The notes under the pieces were generated by a model, which searched no databases, had not been told where the DNA came from, and worked only from the letters and a program-made list of their open reading frames with translations. From Neobacillus niacini (GTDB taxonomy: Bacteria; Bacillota; Bacilli; Bacillales; Cytobacillaceae): DNA of 64,000 nucleotides. Location: positions 147,326-211,325 of the forward strand of contig NZ_JACWFG010000002.1 in the NCBI RefSeq assembly GCF_019749295.1, written 5' to 3'. Numbering within the stretch: position 1 is the stretch's first letter; each line of letters starts with the position of its first letter. The position numbers and the translations under genes were made by a program. Below, one piece after another: positions 45,510-52,984 of this stretch.

Positions 45510-46403
45510 CTATAACACTACTTTTTCTATATCTAATGAAGAAACTAGGTTCTTCAAATAATCAATCATGTCATCATGGAGGTCTTCGTGCTGCAAAGCA
45601 AATTCAATCGTTGTCTTTACAAACCCAAACTTTTCACCAACATCATAACGTTGACCTTCAAAGTCATAAGCAAACACTCGTTGAATTTCATTTAGTCTTT
45701 GAATTGCATCTGTTAACTGAATCTCGCCGCCTGCTCCTTTTTCCTGACGGTCTAGGAACATGAAGATTTCTGGAGTTAAGATATAGCGTCCCATAATGGC
45801 TAGATTCGAAGGTGCCGTACCTGGTTTTGGCTTTTCTACAAAGTTACTTACCTGGTAACGACGTCCCTCTTGTGTAGATGGATCGATAATCCCATAGCGG
45901 TGTGTATCTGAATCTGCTACTGTCTGAACACCAATTACGGAAGAAAATGTATCTTCATACTGGTTGATCAACTGTTTTAAACATGGTGTTTCACTTTGAA
46001 CGATATCATCACCTAAAAGGACAGCAAATGGTTCGTTTCCAATAAAGTTTCGGGCACACCATACCGCGTGTCCAAGACCTTTTGGTTCTTTTTGGCGGAT
46101 GTAGTGGATGTCTGCTAGTTTTGTTGGATACTGAACTTTTTCTAATAAATCATACTTTTCTTTATCGATTAGATTTTGTTCAAGCTCCATCGCATTATCG
46201 AAATGATCTTCAATTGCCCGTTTCCCTTTTCCTGTTACAATGATAATATCCTCAATACCGGAAGCAACTGCTTCTTCGATTATGTACTGAATCGTCGGCT
46301 TATCCACGATAGGTAACATCTCTTTTGGCATTGCTTTTGTTGCTGGAAGGAATCTCGTTCCTAACCCTGCAGCTGGAATAATGGCTTTTCTAACTCTTTT
46401 CAC
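45510..46403 (-). CDS. galU: UTP-glucose-1-phosphate uridylyltransferase
   Basis: 297 residues (GtaB/GalU). [20 protein letters not shown] followed by [16 protein letters not shown] is the nucleotide-binding signature; [26 protein letters not shown] and [19 protein letters not shown] follow. Makes UDP-glucose for Ugd and glucosyl transfer. The start is GTG with GGGGGAAG upstream. First gene after the structured leader and its terminator, so it is the first beneficiary of any antitermination there. Confidence 0.96.
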   Translation of the reverse strand: MKRVRKAIIPAAGLGTRFLPATKAMPKEMLPIVDKPTIQYIIEEAVASGIEDIIIVTGKGKRAIEDHFDNAMELEQNLIDKEKYDLLEKVQYPTKLADIHYIRQKEPKGLGHAVWCARNFIGNEPFAVLLGDDIVQSETPCLKQLINQYEDTFSSVIGVQTVADSDTHRYGIIDPSTQEGRRYQVSNFVEKPKPGTAPSNLAIMGRYILTPEIFMFLDRQEKGAGGEIQLTDAIQRLNEIQRVFAYDFEGQRYDVGEKFGFVKTTIEFALQHEDLHDDMIDYLKNLVSSLDIEKVVL

Positions 46404-46451
46404 TATTGCTTCCCCCTCTATATTTTCTTTCGTTTCTCTAAATATTTCGGC

Positions 46452-46512
46452 AAAAATAAATACCTAATGGAAATGCAAGCGTTTTACACGCTTATCCTTT
46501 CATTAAGTATTT
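46452..46512 (-). terminator. terminator between the EAR-like RNA and galU
   Basis: AAATACCTAATG (46458-46469) pairs with CATTAAGTATTT (46501-46512), enclosing a second stem AAGCG/CGCTT. On the minus strand TATTTTTG follows. It lies directly upstream of galU in the direction of transcription. Confidence 0.65.
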
Positions 46513-46539
46513 AGGTTTTATTTAAAAATCGGGCATCTA

Positions 46540-46700
46540 ACCCGTCCTCACATCATGCTTTTGACGACATGCGTCTAAGGATTGGAGATAAATTTCCCCT
46601 CCCACAGCATAACCGAGTGCTCCCATGGATAACGGACAGGGAACGTCGCCGTTCAGGGTTTTAACCCTGTTTGTATAGTCCTCGTTGAGCAAACTCACTG
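46540..46700 (-). ncRNA. EAR-like (eps-associated) antitermination RNA
   Basis: A structured, GC-richer block in the 311-bp gap between the PHP phosphatase gene and galU. On the minus strand, in order: GCTCAACGAGGACTATACAA, a hairpin CAGGGTT/AACCCTG, a stem AACGG-x13-CCGTT, then CATGGGAGCACTCGGTTATG and GGGAGGGGAAATTTATCTCC. Its position, within the first genes of a long exopolysaccharide operon, its size, and the terminators that follow match the EAR element, which promotes processive antitermination in Bacillales eps operons. I infer the identity from context and stems, not from an alignment. Confidence 0.65.
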
Positions 46701-46714
46701 TATAGTAGGAATTT

Positions 46715-47479
46715 TCAAAATAAAATAAATATCCTCTTTCTTTTGATTCGTTCTGGGTCTTCTTTATAGACATTCTTCCCGCCAATTAGGAGGGCAGCAT
46801 TTTCATCAAAATAGTACACCGTATCTATTCCATACTTTTTTTCAATGACGCCAAAGGCCTCTCTCATTTTAAATGTACGTTTGGTTGTATTATGGGCATC
46901 AGAAGCGATGAAGTGTGTTAGGTTTGCTTCTATTAATTGCAGGGAAAAGTTTTTGATTTTCTTGCCAAAGTCGCCGCTAATACTCGCAGCAGTAACTTGC
47001 GTCAATGCACCCTTTTTCACTAATTGATAAAGTATATCTGGGCGTTCAATGATTTCTTGATTTCTTTCAGGATGAACAATCACTGGTATAAGTCCATTCA
47101 TTTGCAGGTCATAAAACAGTTTTTCTGTATATCTTGGTACATGATTTGATGAAAACTCTACTAATACATAGGGCGTGTGATTGACCGGCAATATTCCTCC
47201 AGCCTGGTAACCCTCTAACATTTCTCCATGAATCCGTACTTCCTGACCAGGTAAAACGTTTAAATGAATTTTTTCTTCTATTAATATAGTGTTTAATTCT
47301 TCTACTCTCTCAATAATCGACTGTTTCGGATTTTCATATTTGCTATTCATATGATGCGGGGTAGCCACTATCGTATGAATTCCCTGTTCAACAGCTTTTC
47401 TTGCCATGTTGAGGCTATCAGAAAGTGACTGCGCCCCATCATCAATCCCTGGCAATATATGACAATGTAAATCGATCAT
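46715..47479 (-). CDS. PHP-type tyrosine-protein phosphatase (YwqE/CpsB)
   Basis: 254 residues starting MIDLHCHILPGIDDGAQSLS at 47479. The metal-binding PHP motifs are HCH near the start, ATPHHMN, GQEVRIHGEM, VIVHPERNQEI and SDAHNTTKR. Dephosphorylates the CpsD-type tyrosine kinase of the same operon and thereby tunes polymer export. In-frame TTG codons lie just upstream, so the exact start is uncertain. Third gene of the operon. Confidence 0.93.
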   Translation of the reverse strand: MIDLHCHILPGIDDGAQSLSDSLNMARKAVEQGIHTIVATPHHMNSKYENPKQSIIERVEELNTILIEEKIHLNVLPGQEVRIHGEMLEGYQAGGILPVNHTPYVLVEFSSNHVPRYTEKLFYDLQMNGLIPVIVHPERNQEIIERPDILYQLVKKGALTQVTAASISGDFGKKIKNFSLQLIEANLTHFIASDAHNTTKRTFKMREAFGVIEKKYGIDTVYYFDENAALLIGGKNVYKEDPERIKRKRIFILF

Positions 47480-47584
47480 GGACAACAACACTCACTTTCC
47501 AATTAGCTGTTATTTTTATACGACAATATACATTGTAACACCGTCGAAAGTCTTCCGAAAGGGTGGTATTTTGTCGAATTTTAG

Positions 47585-48289
47585 TTATTTTGAACCATAA
47601 TAATAGTAATAGTCATTATCCTTAACTTCTTTATTATTAAGCACGACACCAACCAATTTACTTTGTGCATTCACGAGCAATTCTTTTGCTTTTGTCGCTT
47701 TGTCAATTTCTGTTTTGCCGCTATAGACAACAAAGATCGAAGCATCTACTTTATTTGCAATAATTTGTGGGTCAGCTACCGCTAATAATGGCGGTGTATC
47801 GAAGATGACATAATCAAATACTTCTTTTGCTTCTTCAATGAATTGTTCCATGAATTTTGAGCTTAGTAACTCCGCAGGGTTTGGCGGTACAGGACCACTA
47901 GTTAATAGATATAAATCCTTTTCTTCTGTATCAAGTACTGTTTTTTCTAACGTTGCTTGCTTTGTCAGTACGGTTGTAAATCCAAACAAGTTATTGACGC
48001 CAAACGTACGATGAGCTGTCGGTTTACGCAGGTCAGCATCTACTAGCAATACCTTCTTCCCTAGTTGCGCAAATACAACTGCAAGGTTAGCCGCCGTAGT
48101 TGATTTTCCTTCTCCTGGTCCTGTTGAGGTAACCATAATTACTCTTAGTTCCTTATCAATAGAAGAATATTGAATATTTGTCCGAATCGTTCTGTATTGT
48201 TCAGATATCGGTGACTTTGGGTCAAGTGTTGCAATTAACTTTCTTGCTGGATCTGTTGTTCTTACTGTCTTCTTACGCTTAAACGCCAT
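47585..48289 (-). CDS. capsular tyrosine kinase CpsD/YwqD type
   Basis: 234-residue BY-kinase. Walker A TSTGPGEGKSTTAANLAVVF, A' VLLVDADLRKPTAHRTF and B VIFDTPPLL are present. The C-terminal tail DNDYYYYYGSK is the autophosphorylated tyrosine cluster. It needs the cytoplasmic end of the CpsC-like partner encoded just upstream, with which it overlaps by 11 bp. ATG 48289 follows GAGG by 9 nt. Controls chain length and export of the polymer. Confidence 0.95.
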   Translation of the reverse strand: MAFKRKKTVRTTDPARKLIATLDPKSPISEQYRTIRTNIQYSSIDKELRVIMVTSTGPGEGKSTTAANLAVVFAQLGKKVLLVDADLRKPTAHRTFGVNNLFGFTTVLTKQATLEKTVLDTEEKDLYLLTSGPVPPNPAELLSSKFMEQFIEEAKEVFDYVIFDTPPLLAVADPQIIANKVDASIFVVYSGKTEIDKATKAKELLVNAQSKLVGVVLNNKEVKDNDYYYYYGSK

Positions 48290-49034
48290 AAGTCTCACCT
48301 CTTCCTGCCGTTCTGCTTCCTACTTTACGCTTCTTCAACTCTTCCATCTTTTGGTCATCAATTGTTGCAATAACACCTAGGATTGGAAGTTCTAATAATT
48401 TTTCAATATCTTGTTCGTTCTTAATGGTGTTGTCAAAATACTCTAGTAAGAATGCAAGTCCCACTGCAGCCATTAAGCCAACAACAATCGCAATCGCAAC
48501 ATTTAATAATGGTTGTGGTTTAATTGGAGCCTGATTATCGTTTACCTTAGCTGGTGCAAGAATACTCACATTATCAACTCTCGCTCCCATAATACTACCA
48601 ATGTCTTTTTGAAACACATCTACTGTTACATTTGCAATTTTTGCAGCCATATTAGGGTCTGGGTCTTGAACGGATACACTCACTACCTGTGAGTCCTTTT
48701 GACTGCTAACCGTAATTTTCCCTGCTAGTTGACCAGGGGTCATATCCAGACCTGTTTGGACAATAACCTTATCAAGGATACGAGAACTTTTTATGATTTC
48801 ATTATAGGTACTAATTAATGATAAGTTTGTTTGAACTTCACTCTGACTGTAGAATTGTTGCTCACTCTGTTTCTGGTTGACGAGAATTTGTGTCGAAGCT
48901 TGATAGATTGGGGTTAGAAAAAAATAACTTACGATTCCACTTACTAAACCAGCTGTCATCGTAATGAGTATGATCATAACGAACCGTTTCTTTAACGTCG
49001 CTAGTAACTCTTTTAAACTAATTGTTTCTTCCAT
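48279..49034 (-). CDS. CpsC/Wzz-type chain-length regulator and kinase activator
   Basis: 251 residues. Two membrane helices (residues about 18-40, FVMIILITMTAGLVSGIVSY; and about 176-197, LLNVAIAIVVGLMAAVGLAF) flank an extracellular domain with YQASTQILVNQKQSEQQ. A Pro-rich stretch (APIKPQPLL) precedes the second helix as in Wzz proteins. The C-terminus is cytoplasmic and activates the kinase. First gene of the exopolysaccharide locus; AGGAGG stands 11 nt upstream of the ATG. Confidence 0.93.
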   Translation of the reverse strand: MEETISLKELLATLKKRFVMIILITMTAGLVSGIVSYFFLTPIYQASTQILVNQKQSEQQFYSQSEVQTNLSLISTYNEIIKSSRILDKVIVQTGLDMTPGQLAGKITVSSQKDSQVVSVSVQDPDPNMAAKIANVTVDVFQKDIGSIMGARVDNVSILAPAKVNDNQAPIKPQPLLNVAIAIVVGLMAAVGLAFLLEYFDNTIKNEQDIEKLLELPILGVIATIDDQKMEELKKRKVGSRTAGRGETYGV

Positions 49035-49345
49035 TAGTAATTAATCCTCCTGTATATGTTTCGATGAAAACAAAAAGTATTATAACATGTTTAGATGTCG
49101 CGTTTTGTCACTTCGTGTCGAAAAATGATATTTATTTTATTCATTAGGTATTTAGTACCTTTTTATATTTTTCAATAGACAAATATAACTATCATTTAAT
49201 GATGTAATTTGTATTCTTTTGTCAATTACCTAAACAATGATACCATGTTTTTTGTAAAATAATGTAGGTTTTCCACAACTGGTATAATTTTCTTAGCAAG
49301 ACCTTTGCTATAATAATAGAAAATATGTTTTTTGGGGGTGAAAAA
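49035..49345. other. divergent intergenic region holding the locus promoter
   Basis: A/T-rich, between the first exopolysaccharide gene and the SGNH gene. On the minus strand TTGACA lies at 49225-49220 but the base set 17 bp on (TCATTA) is a poor -10. On the plus strand TATAAT at 49308-49313 is near the SGNH gene start. Neither is certain. No gene is present. Confidence 0.4.
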
Positions 49346-50101
49346 ATGAAGTATTTTTTAACAGCGGTATGGGGATTGGTCTGTTTAGGCGTGCTTGCTT
49401 ATGGGCATATTCACTGGAATCAACAAGTTGCTGTAAAAGCAGTTGAACCTGTAACCACTCAGCAGATTACCGAGACAGACTTTAGCAGCTATTTGGAAAT
49501 GGCAGCAAATTGGCCAGATACGGCGAAAGATCAACTAAAGCTTGCGTTAGAGTCGGGACAGCCATTTAAGATTCTCTTTGTTGGATCTTCATCCATGGAA
49601 TGGGAGAAAAGTGTTACTCAAAGTATAAGTGAAAGCTTTGGAAGTGATAAGATTGTTACCGCACTTCATACATACGATCAGACATCTGCAGATTTCATCG
49701 GAGAAAACAAGCAGCTTGAGCTTGTTGCAGAAAAGGCACAGCTTGTCGTGCTTGAGCCGTTTCTGTTTAATGACAATGGCAAGCTTAAGATAGAAGAAAC
49801 GTTAGCTAACGTAACGAAAATGATTGAGGATATTAGAGCACAGAATCCAGACACTACGTTTATACTGCAGCCATCCAATCCCATCTATCTTCCACAGTAT
49901 TATTCGGAACAAATAGAAGGATTAAAGAACTTTGCTGCAGCAAACAATTTGACTTACCTCGACCACTGGATAGCTTGGCCGGCAACCGATAATCCAGAAC
50001 TAGAAAATTACTTAAATGAAGATCAAAGTCCGAACGAGCTGGGTTACCAGGCTTGGGCACATTTTCTAAGTGCATATTTTGTAAAAAATAAGGAAGACTA
50101 G
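49346..50101 (+). CDS. SGNH/GDSL-hydrolase-like secreted protein
   Basis: 251 residues from ATG 49346, preceded by GGGGGTG. An N-terminal helix (YFLTAVWGLVCLGVLAYGHI) anchors or exports it. KILFVGSSSMEWEK supplies the SGNH block I serine, and NEDQSPNELGYQAWAHFL looks like block V with the terminal motif, although the Asp-x-x-His is degenerate. Members act as esterases or acyl-transfer partners on surface polymers. Divergent from the exopolysaccharide locus, so a role in modifying that polymer is plausible. Confidence 0.8.
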   Translation: MKYFLTAVWGLVCLGVLAYGHIHWNQQVAVKAVEPVTTQQITETDFSSYLEMAANWPDTAKDQLKLALESGQPFKILFVGSSSMEWEKSVTQSISESFGSDKIVTALHTYDQTSADFIGENKQLELVAEKAQLVVLEPFLFNDNGKLKIEETLANVTKMIEDIRAQNPDTTFILQPSNPIYLPQYYSEQIEGLKNFAAANNLTYLDHWIAWPATDNPELENYLNEDQSPNELGYQAWAHFLSAYFVKNKED

Positions 50102-50180
50102 TGATATTCGCTAGATGGTGAACTTGGTATTTAGAATGCCGTATATAGAACAAATTGGTTTGTATATGCAAAAAATGTAT

Positions 50181-50214
50181 AAAAGCCATCCAGGATTAAT
50201 CCTGGATGGCTTTT
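50181..50214. terminator. bidirectional terminator containing a stop codon
   Basis: AAAAGCCATCCAGG and CCTGGATGGCTTTT form a perfect 14-bp stem with loop ATTAAT. It ends the SGNH gene on the plus strand. The stop codon of the converging minus-strand gene lies in the loop and its last codons in the stem. Confidence 0.9.
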
Positions 50215-50927
50215 ATTTCAATTTTCAGTTGTTCCATAAAATATTCGTAATAAGGAAGCTCATAGTGAAACGGGGTCAATCCCCATTTGTGCGATTCGTC
50301 TGCTGGAAAACCAGTTGGTTCTATTACTTTTAAATTTGGCATGTTTCGTTCTATAAATTGATACATGTGATTTAATAGAGCGTTTTTAGAGTTAATTCTT
50401 TTTACCCTTTCAGGATCTGTAAAAGGGATTATTTCGCCATCCTTAGTTTTATAATTAGTCATATATAAAGACTTGTGAAGAATGATCTTCCTAAATGGAC
50501 GTTTCTTAACATCGTGGATAAATTTTAATGCGCTAAGTTCCCAAAGATCTAAAAATTCTTCATTAAATTCCATTACTTTATAATCAAGTAAAAGCTTAAG
50601 TTTAGAATGTTTTAATTCATCTGAATGTGTAATATAAGTATTATTTGTTTTTAATACTCCTAATCTTTCATCCATAAAGTCAATGATTAAAACATCAGCT
50701 ACAGTTTGTTTTATATGATGGAAAAACTTTTTTGTCATATCAAAATAGACTAATCGCTGTTGATATTCAGTTTTAAGGTTAATACCCTCTTTTTTTATAT
50801 AGATGGGTGGTGAATAAATACTTATCAAAGAAGATCGGGGATAGTATGATTTTAGTTCATAATTGTGTTGGACAAATGCAAAAGCATCTCTCGTGACACA
50901 GCTTCCAAGAATATCTATTGTTGTCAA
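50196..50927 (-). CDS. DUF6270-like SGNH-type protein
   Basis: 243 residues from a TTG at 50927, 8 nt after GGAGAG; a GTG at 50936 is too close to that site. TTIDILGSCVTRDAFAF at the N-terminus is the Ser-containing block (GSCVTRD) seen in DUF6270 proteins found in polysaccharide loci. VADVLIIDFMDERLGV and a late DESHKWGLTPFHYELPYYEY carry Asp/His candidates. Cytoplasmic by sequence. Function unknown; association with surface polysaccharide is inferred from the domain and neighbours. Confidence 0.75.
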   Translation of the reverse strand: MTTIDILGSCVTRDAFAFVQHNYELKSYYPRSSLISIYSPPIYIKKEGINLKTEYQQRLVYFDMTKKFFHHIKQTVADVLIIDFMDERLGVLKTNNTYITHSDELKHSKLKLLLDYKVMEFNEEFLDLWELSALKFIHDVKKRPFRKIILHKSLYMTNYKTKDGEIIPFTDPERVKRINSKNALLNHMYQFIERNMPNLKVIEPTGFPADESHKWGLTPFHYELPYYEYFMEQLKIEIKAIQD

Positions 50928-51090
50928 GTAAATCACTCTCCATAGGTTTCTATAAACAAATTAACACAAGGATGACATTTGTAAAAGAGGGGAATACAAG
51001 TTGGAACCTAATTTACCTTAATAAAGATAAAACAGTCCAGAGGAGCAGAGTAATCCAGTAGGGCACAGTTTCTTGTTGAATATTTTGTAA

Positions 51091-51134
51091 ACAAACAAGG
51101 AAGACTAGCGATATCGCTAGTCTTCCTTGTTTGT
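51091..51134. terminator. perfect 44-bp palindrome
   Basis: Two 22-bp arms meet at GATATC (left arm ACAAACAAGGAAGACTAGCG). It lies 6 bp beyond the stop of the small gene at 51141 and probably terminates it. The left part with the preceding AATATTTTGTAAACAAACAA resembles the last codons and terminator flank of the SGNH gene near 50075-50115, as if it were a scrap of a duplicate. Confidence 0.6.
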
Positions 51135-51140
51135 TCTATA

Positions 51141-51293
51141 TTAATTAATCATACTTTTCAAATCAGCTTTTAATTCTTCCATGATCTTTTCAAGGGTCAT
51201 GCCGTTTTCGTTTACACCCTTTTCGTAAGCCTTTTTCACTATCCGTGTAAAATCAGCTTGTTTCGAGTTATTGCCTTTTGACTTAGCACTCAC
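51141..51293 (-). CDS. small unidentified protein (50 aa)
   Basis: Reads MSAKSKGNNSKQADFTRIVK, then KAYEKGVNENGMTLEKIMEE and LKADLKSMIN. GTG start at 51293 with AAGGGGG 10 nt upstream. The chain is helical and charged, without membrane segment. I do not recognise a family, though its size and helix pattern recall small bacillus regulators. It lies between two surface-polymer genes and is followed by a strong palindromic terminator, which supports a real gene. Confidence 0.6.
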   Translation of the reverse strand: MSAKSKGNNSKQADFTRIVKKAYEKGVNENGMTLEKIMEELKADLKSMIN

Positions 51294-51557
51294 TTCCCAA
51301 TGGCCCCCTTCAATTTCCTCTTAATTAAGTATTTTAATAAATTACTAGCCAATTGTAAATACATTTCCATTCCAAATTTGTGGAAAATGAATGAAATTCA
51401 TAGATTTGTGTAGACATTTTTCATAAAATTCTACAATCTTTGCTTAAATCTACATTATTCCATATTTTATCCACAAAGTTACATCTATCTATTTTCCTAG
51501 TTTTTTGGTATTCTATCTGTTGTGGTCAAAATTTGTAAATTTTTCGGAGGAAAAAAC

Positions 51558-52499
51558 ATGAGATCAAAAGATAAAAAGAGTAAAAAATGGTTAAAGATTA
51601 CTGGTATCATCCTTCTTGTTCTAATCATTGGTGCAGGTGCTTATGCTTATTCTGTATATAACTCATTAAAAAGTGCTGTCGATACCATGCACGAACCCAT
51701 CGAACGCAAGCAATCAGAAAAGCGCGTAGAACCAGTAGAATTAGTCGAAAAGGATCCTTTCTCTGTTTTATTACTTGGTGTTGATTCGACAAGTGATAAA
51801 GGACGTACCGATACAATCATGGTACTAACAGTTAATCCAAACACAAATTCTGCAAAATTGCTGAGCATTCCTCGTGATACACGTACTGAAATTGTTGGAA
51901 AAGGATTTAATGATAAAATCAATCATGCCCACGCTTTTGGCGGCGTTGAAATGGCGATGGATACCATTGAAAACTTCCTTGATATCCCGATTGATTATTA
52001 TATGAAGGTAAATATGGAAGGGTTTAAGGATATTGTCGATGCAGTAGGAGGAGTAACAGTGAACAACACACTAGACTTCACTTATCAAAATGTCCACTTC
52101 CCTGTCGGTGAAATCACGTTAAACGGTGAGGAAGCATTACCATATGTCAGAATGCGTAAGCAAGATCCTCAAGGAGATTTCGGACGTAACACAAGACAGC
52201 GTCAAGTGATTCAAGCAGTTGTTAAAGAAGGGGCGAGCCTATCAAGCTTAACGAACTTCCCTGAAATCTTTAACGCGATCGGAACCAACATTAAAACAAA
52301 CCTAACCTTCGATCAAATGGTCGATATCCAAAAGAACTATAAAACTGTTGGAAACAACATCGAACAGATGAAGATTACCGGACAAGGCACTACGATTGAT
52401 GGTATATATTATCTTCAAATACCAGAGGCTGAAAAGGTACGTGTTCAAACTGAGTTGAAGGCACAGCTTGAACTAGATCAAACAACAGCACAAAACTGA
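51558..52499 (+). CDS. LytR-CpsA-Psr (LCP) ligase
   Basis: 313 residues from ATG 51558, preceded by GGAGG. Short cytoplasmic start, one membrane helix (WLKITGIILLVLIIGAGAYA), then the LCP domain: FSVLLLGVDSTSDKGRTDTI, LLSIPRDTRTEI, DKINHAHAFGG, and RMRKQDPQGDFGRNTRQRQV, with the Arg and Asp residues that bind polyprenyl pyrophosphate. Attaches teichoic acid or other glycopolymers to peptidoglycan outside the membrane. Complements the nearby TagGH exporter and the exopolysaccharide locus. Ends at a strong terminator. Confidence 0.95.
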   Translation: MRSKDKKSKKWLKITGIILLVLIIGAGAYAYSVYNSLKSAVDTMHEPIERKQSEKRVEPVELVEKDPFSVLLLGVDSTSDKGRTDTIMVLTVNPNTNSAKLLSIPRDTRTEIVGKGFNDKINHAHAFGGVEMAMDTIENFLDIPIDYYMKVNMEGFKDIVDAVGGVTVNNTLDFTYQNVHFPVGEITLNGEEALPYVRMRKQDPQGDFGRNTRQRQVIQAVVKEGASLSSLTNFPEIFNAIGTNIKTNLTFDQMVDIQKNYKTVGNNIEQMKITGQGTTIDGIYYLQIPEAEKVRVQTELKAQLELDQTTAQN

Positions 52500-52526
52500 T
52501 TGGGGACTCTCCCAATCAGTTTTTTT
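52495..52526 (+). terminator. terminator of the LCP gene
   Basis: ACTGATTGGG (52495-52504) and CCCAATCAGT (52511-52520) followed by T6; the stop codon lies within the first arm. Confidence 0.9.
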
Positions 52527-52527
52527 G

Positions 52528-52806
52528 TTATGATACCATTCTTTTATTCAGTTGAATTTCAATATCGTATAGAGCATTTTTGAAATCCTCTCTCAGCCAA
52601 TGATAGGTTTTCGTCTCTTTGAATTCACTCATACAGCTTATTAAACGTTCCTCCACCTCTGGTGAAGTCTCCAACCTTACCCTTCCCACACTGCTAGGGA
52701 TTGACTCCACAAACTCTCTTAGTAGACTGTTATCATAATGAGGGAGAGTCTCTAAAGAAATAGAAATAGATGCTTTGAAACATAAAGGATCCCTTACAAA
52801 AAGCAT
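52528..52806 (-). CDS. small unidentified protein (92 aa)
   Basis: MLFVRDPLCFKASISISLET, LLREFVESIPSSVGRVRLET, KTYHWLREDFKNALYDIEIQ. AAGGGG stands before the ATG. It appears soluble, with a beta start and helical end. No family recognised. Convergent with the LCP gene, whose terminator its 3' end adjoins. Coding confidence rests on the ribosome site and composition. Confidence 0.6.
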   Translation of the reverse strand: MLFVRDPLCFKASISISLETLPHYDNSLLREFVESIPSSVGRVRLETSPEVEERLISCMSEFKETKTYHWLREDFKNALYDIEIQLNKRMVS

Positions 52807-52949
52807 TATTACAACCCCTTTCTTTTATATAACTCTATTCTTCCACAACTGTCTTAAATAATTTGCTGTAATTTGGAAATTACCAAAAAATACTTTTGTC
52901 GAAAAGTAAATTTATATAATATATTCCCTGAAGATCCATTTTTCAAACA

Positions 52950-52982
52950 AAAAAGGTTAAGAGAAATCTCTTAACCTTTTTT
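52950..52982 (-). terminator. terminator of the glucosaminidase gene
   Basis: AAAAAGGTTAAGAGA (52950-52964) and TCTCTTAACCTTTTT (52967-52982, one bulge) form a long stem with T runs on both sides. Confidence 0.85.
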
Positions 52983-52984
52983 AT

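Noticed and set aside
46537..46785. Minus-strand open frame of 82 residues overlapping the PHP phosphatase end
   Set aside because: It coincides with the structured EAR-like RNA and overlaps a certain gene in another frame.
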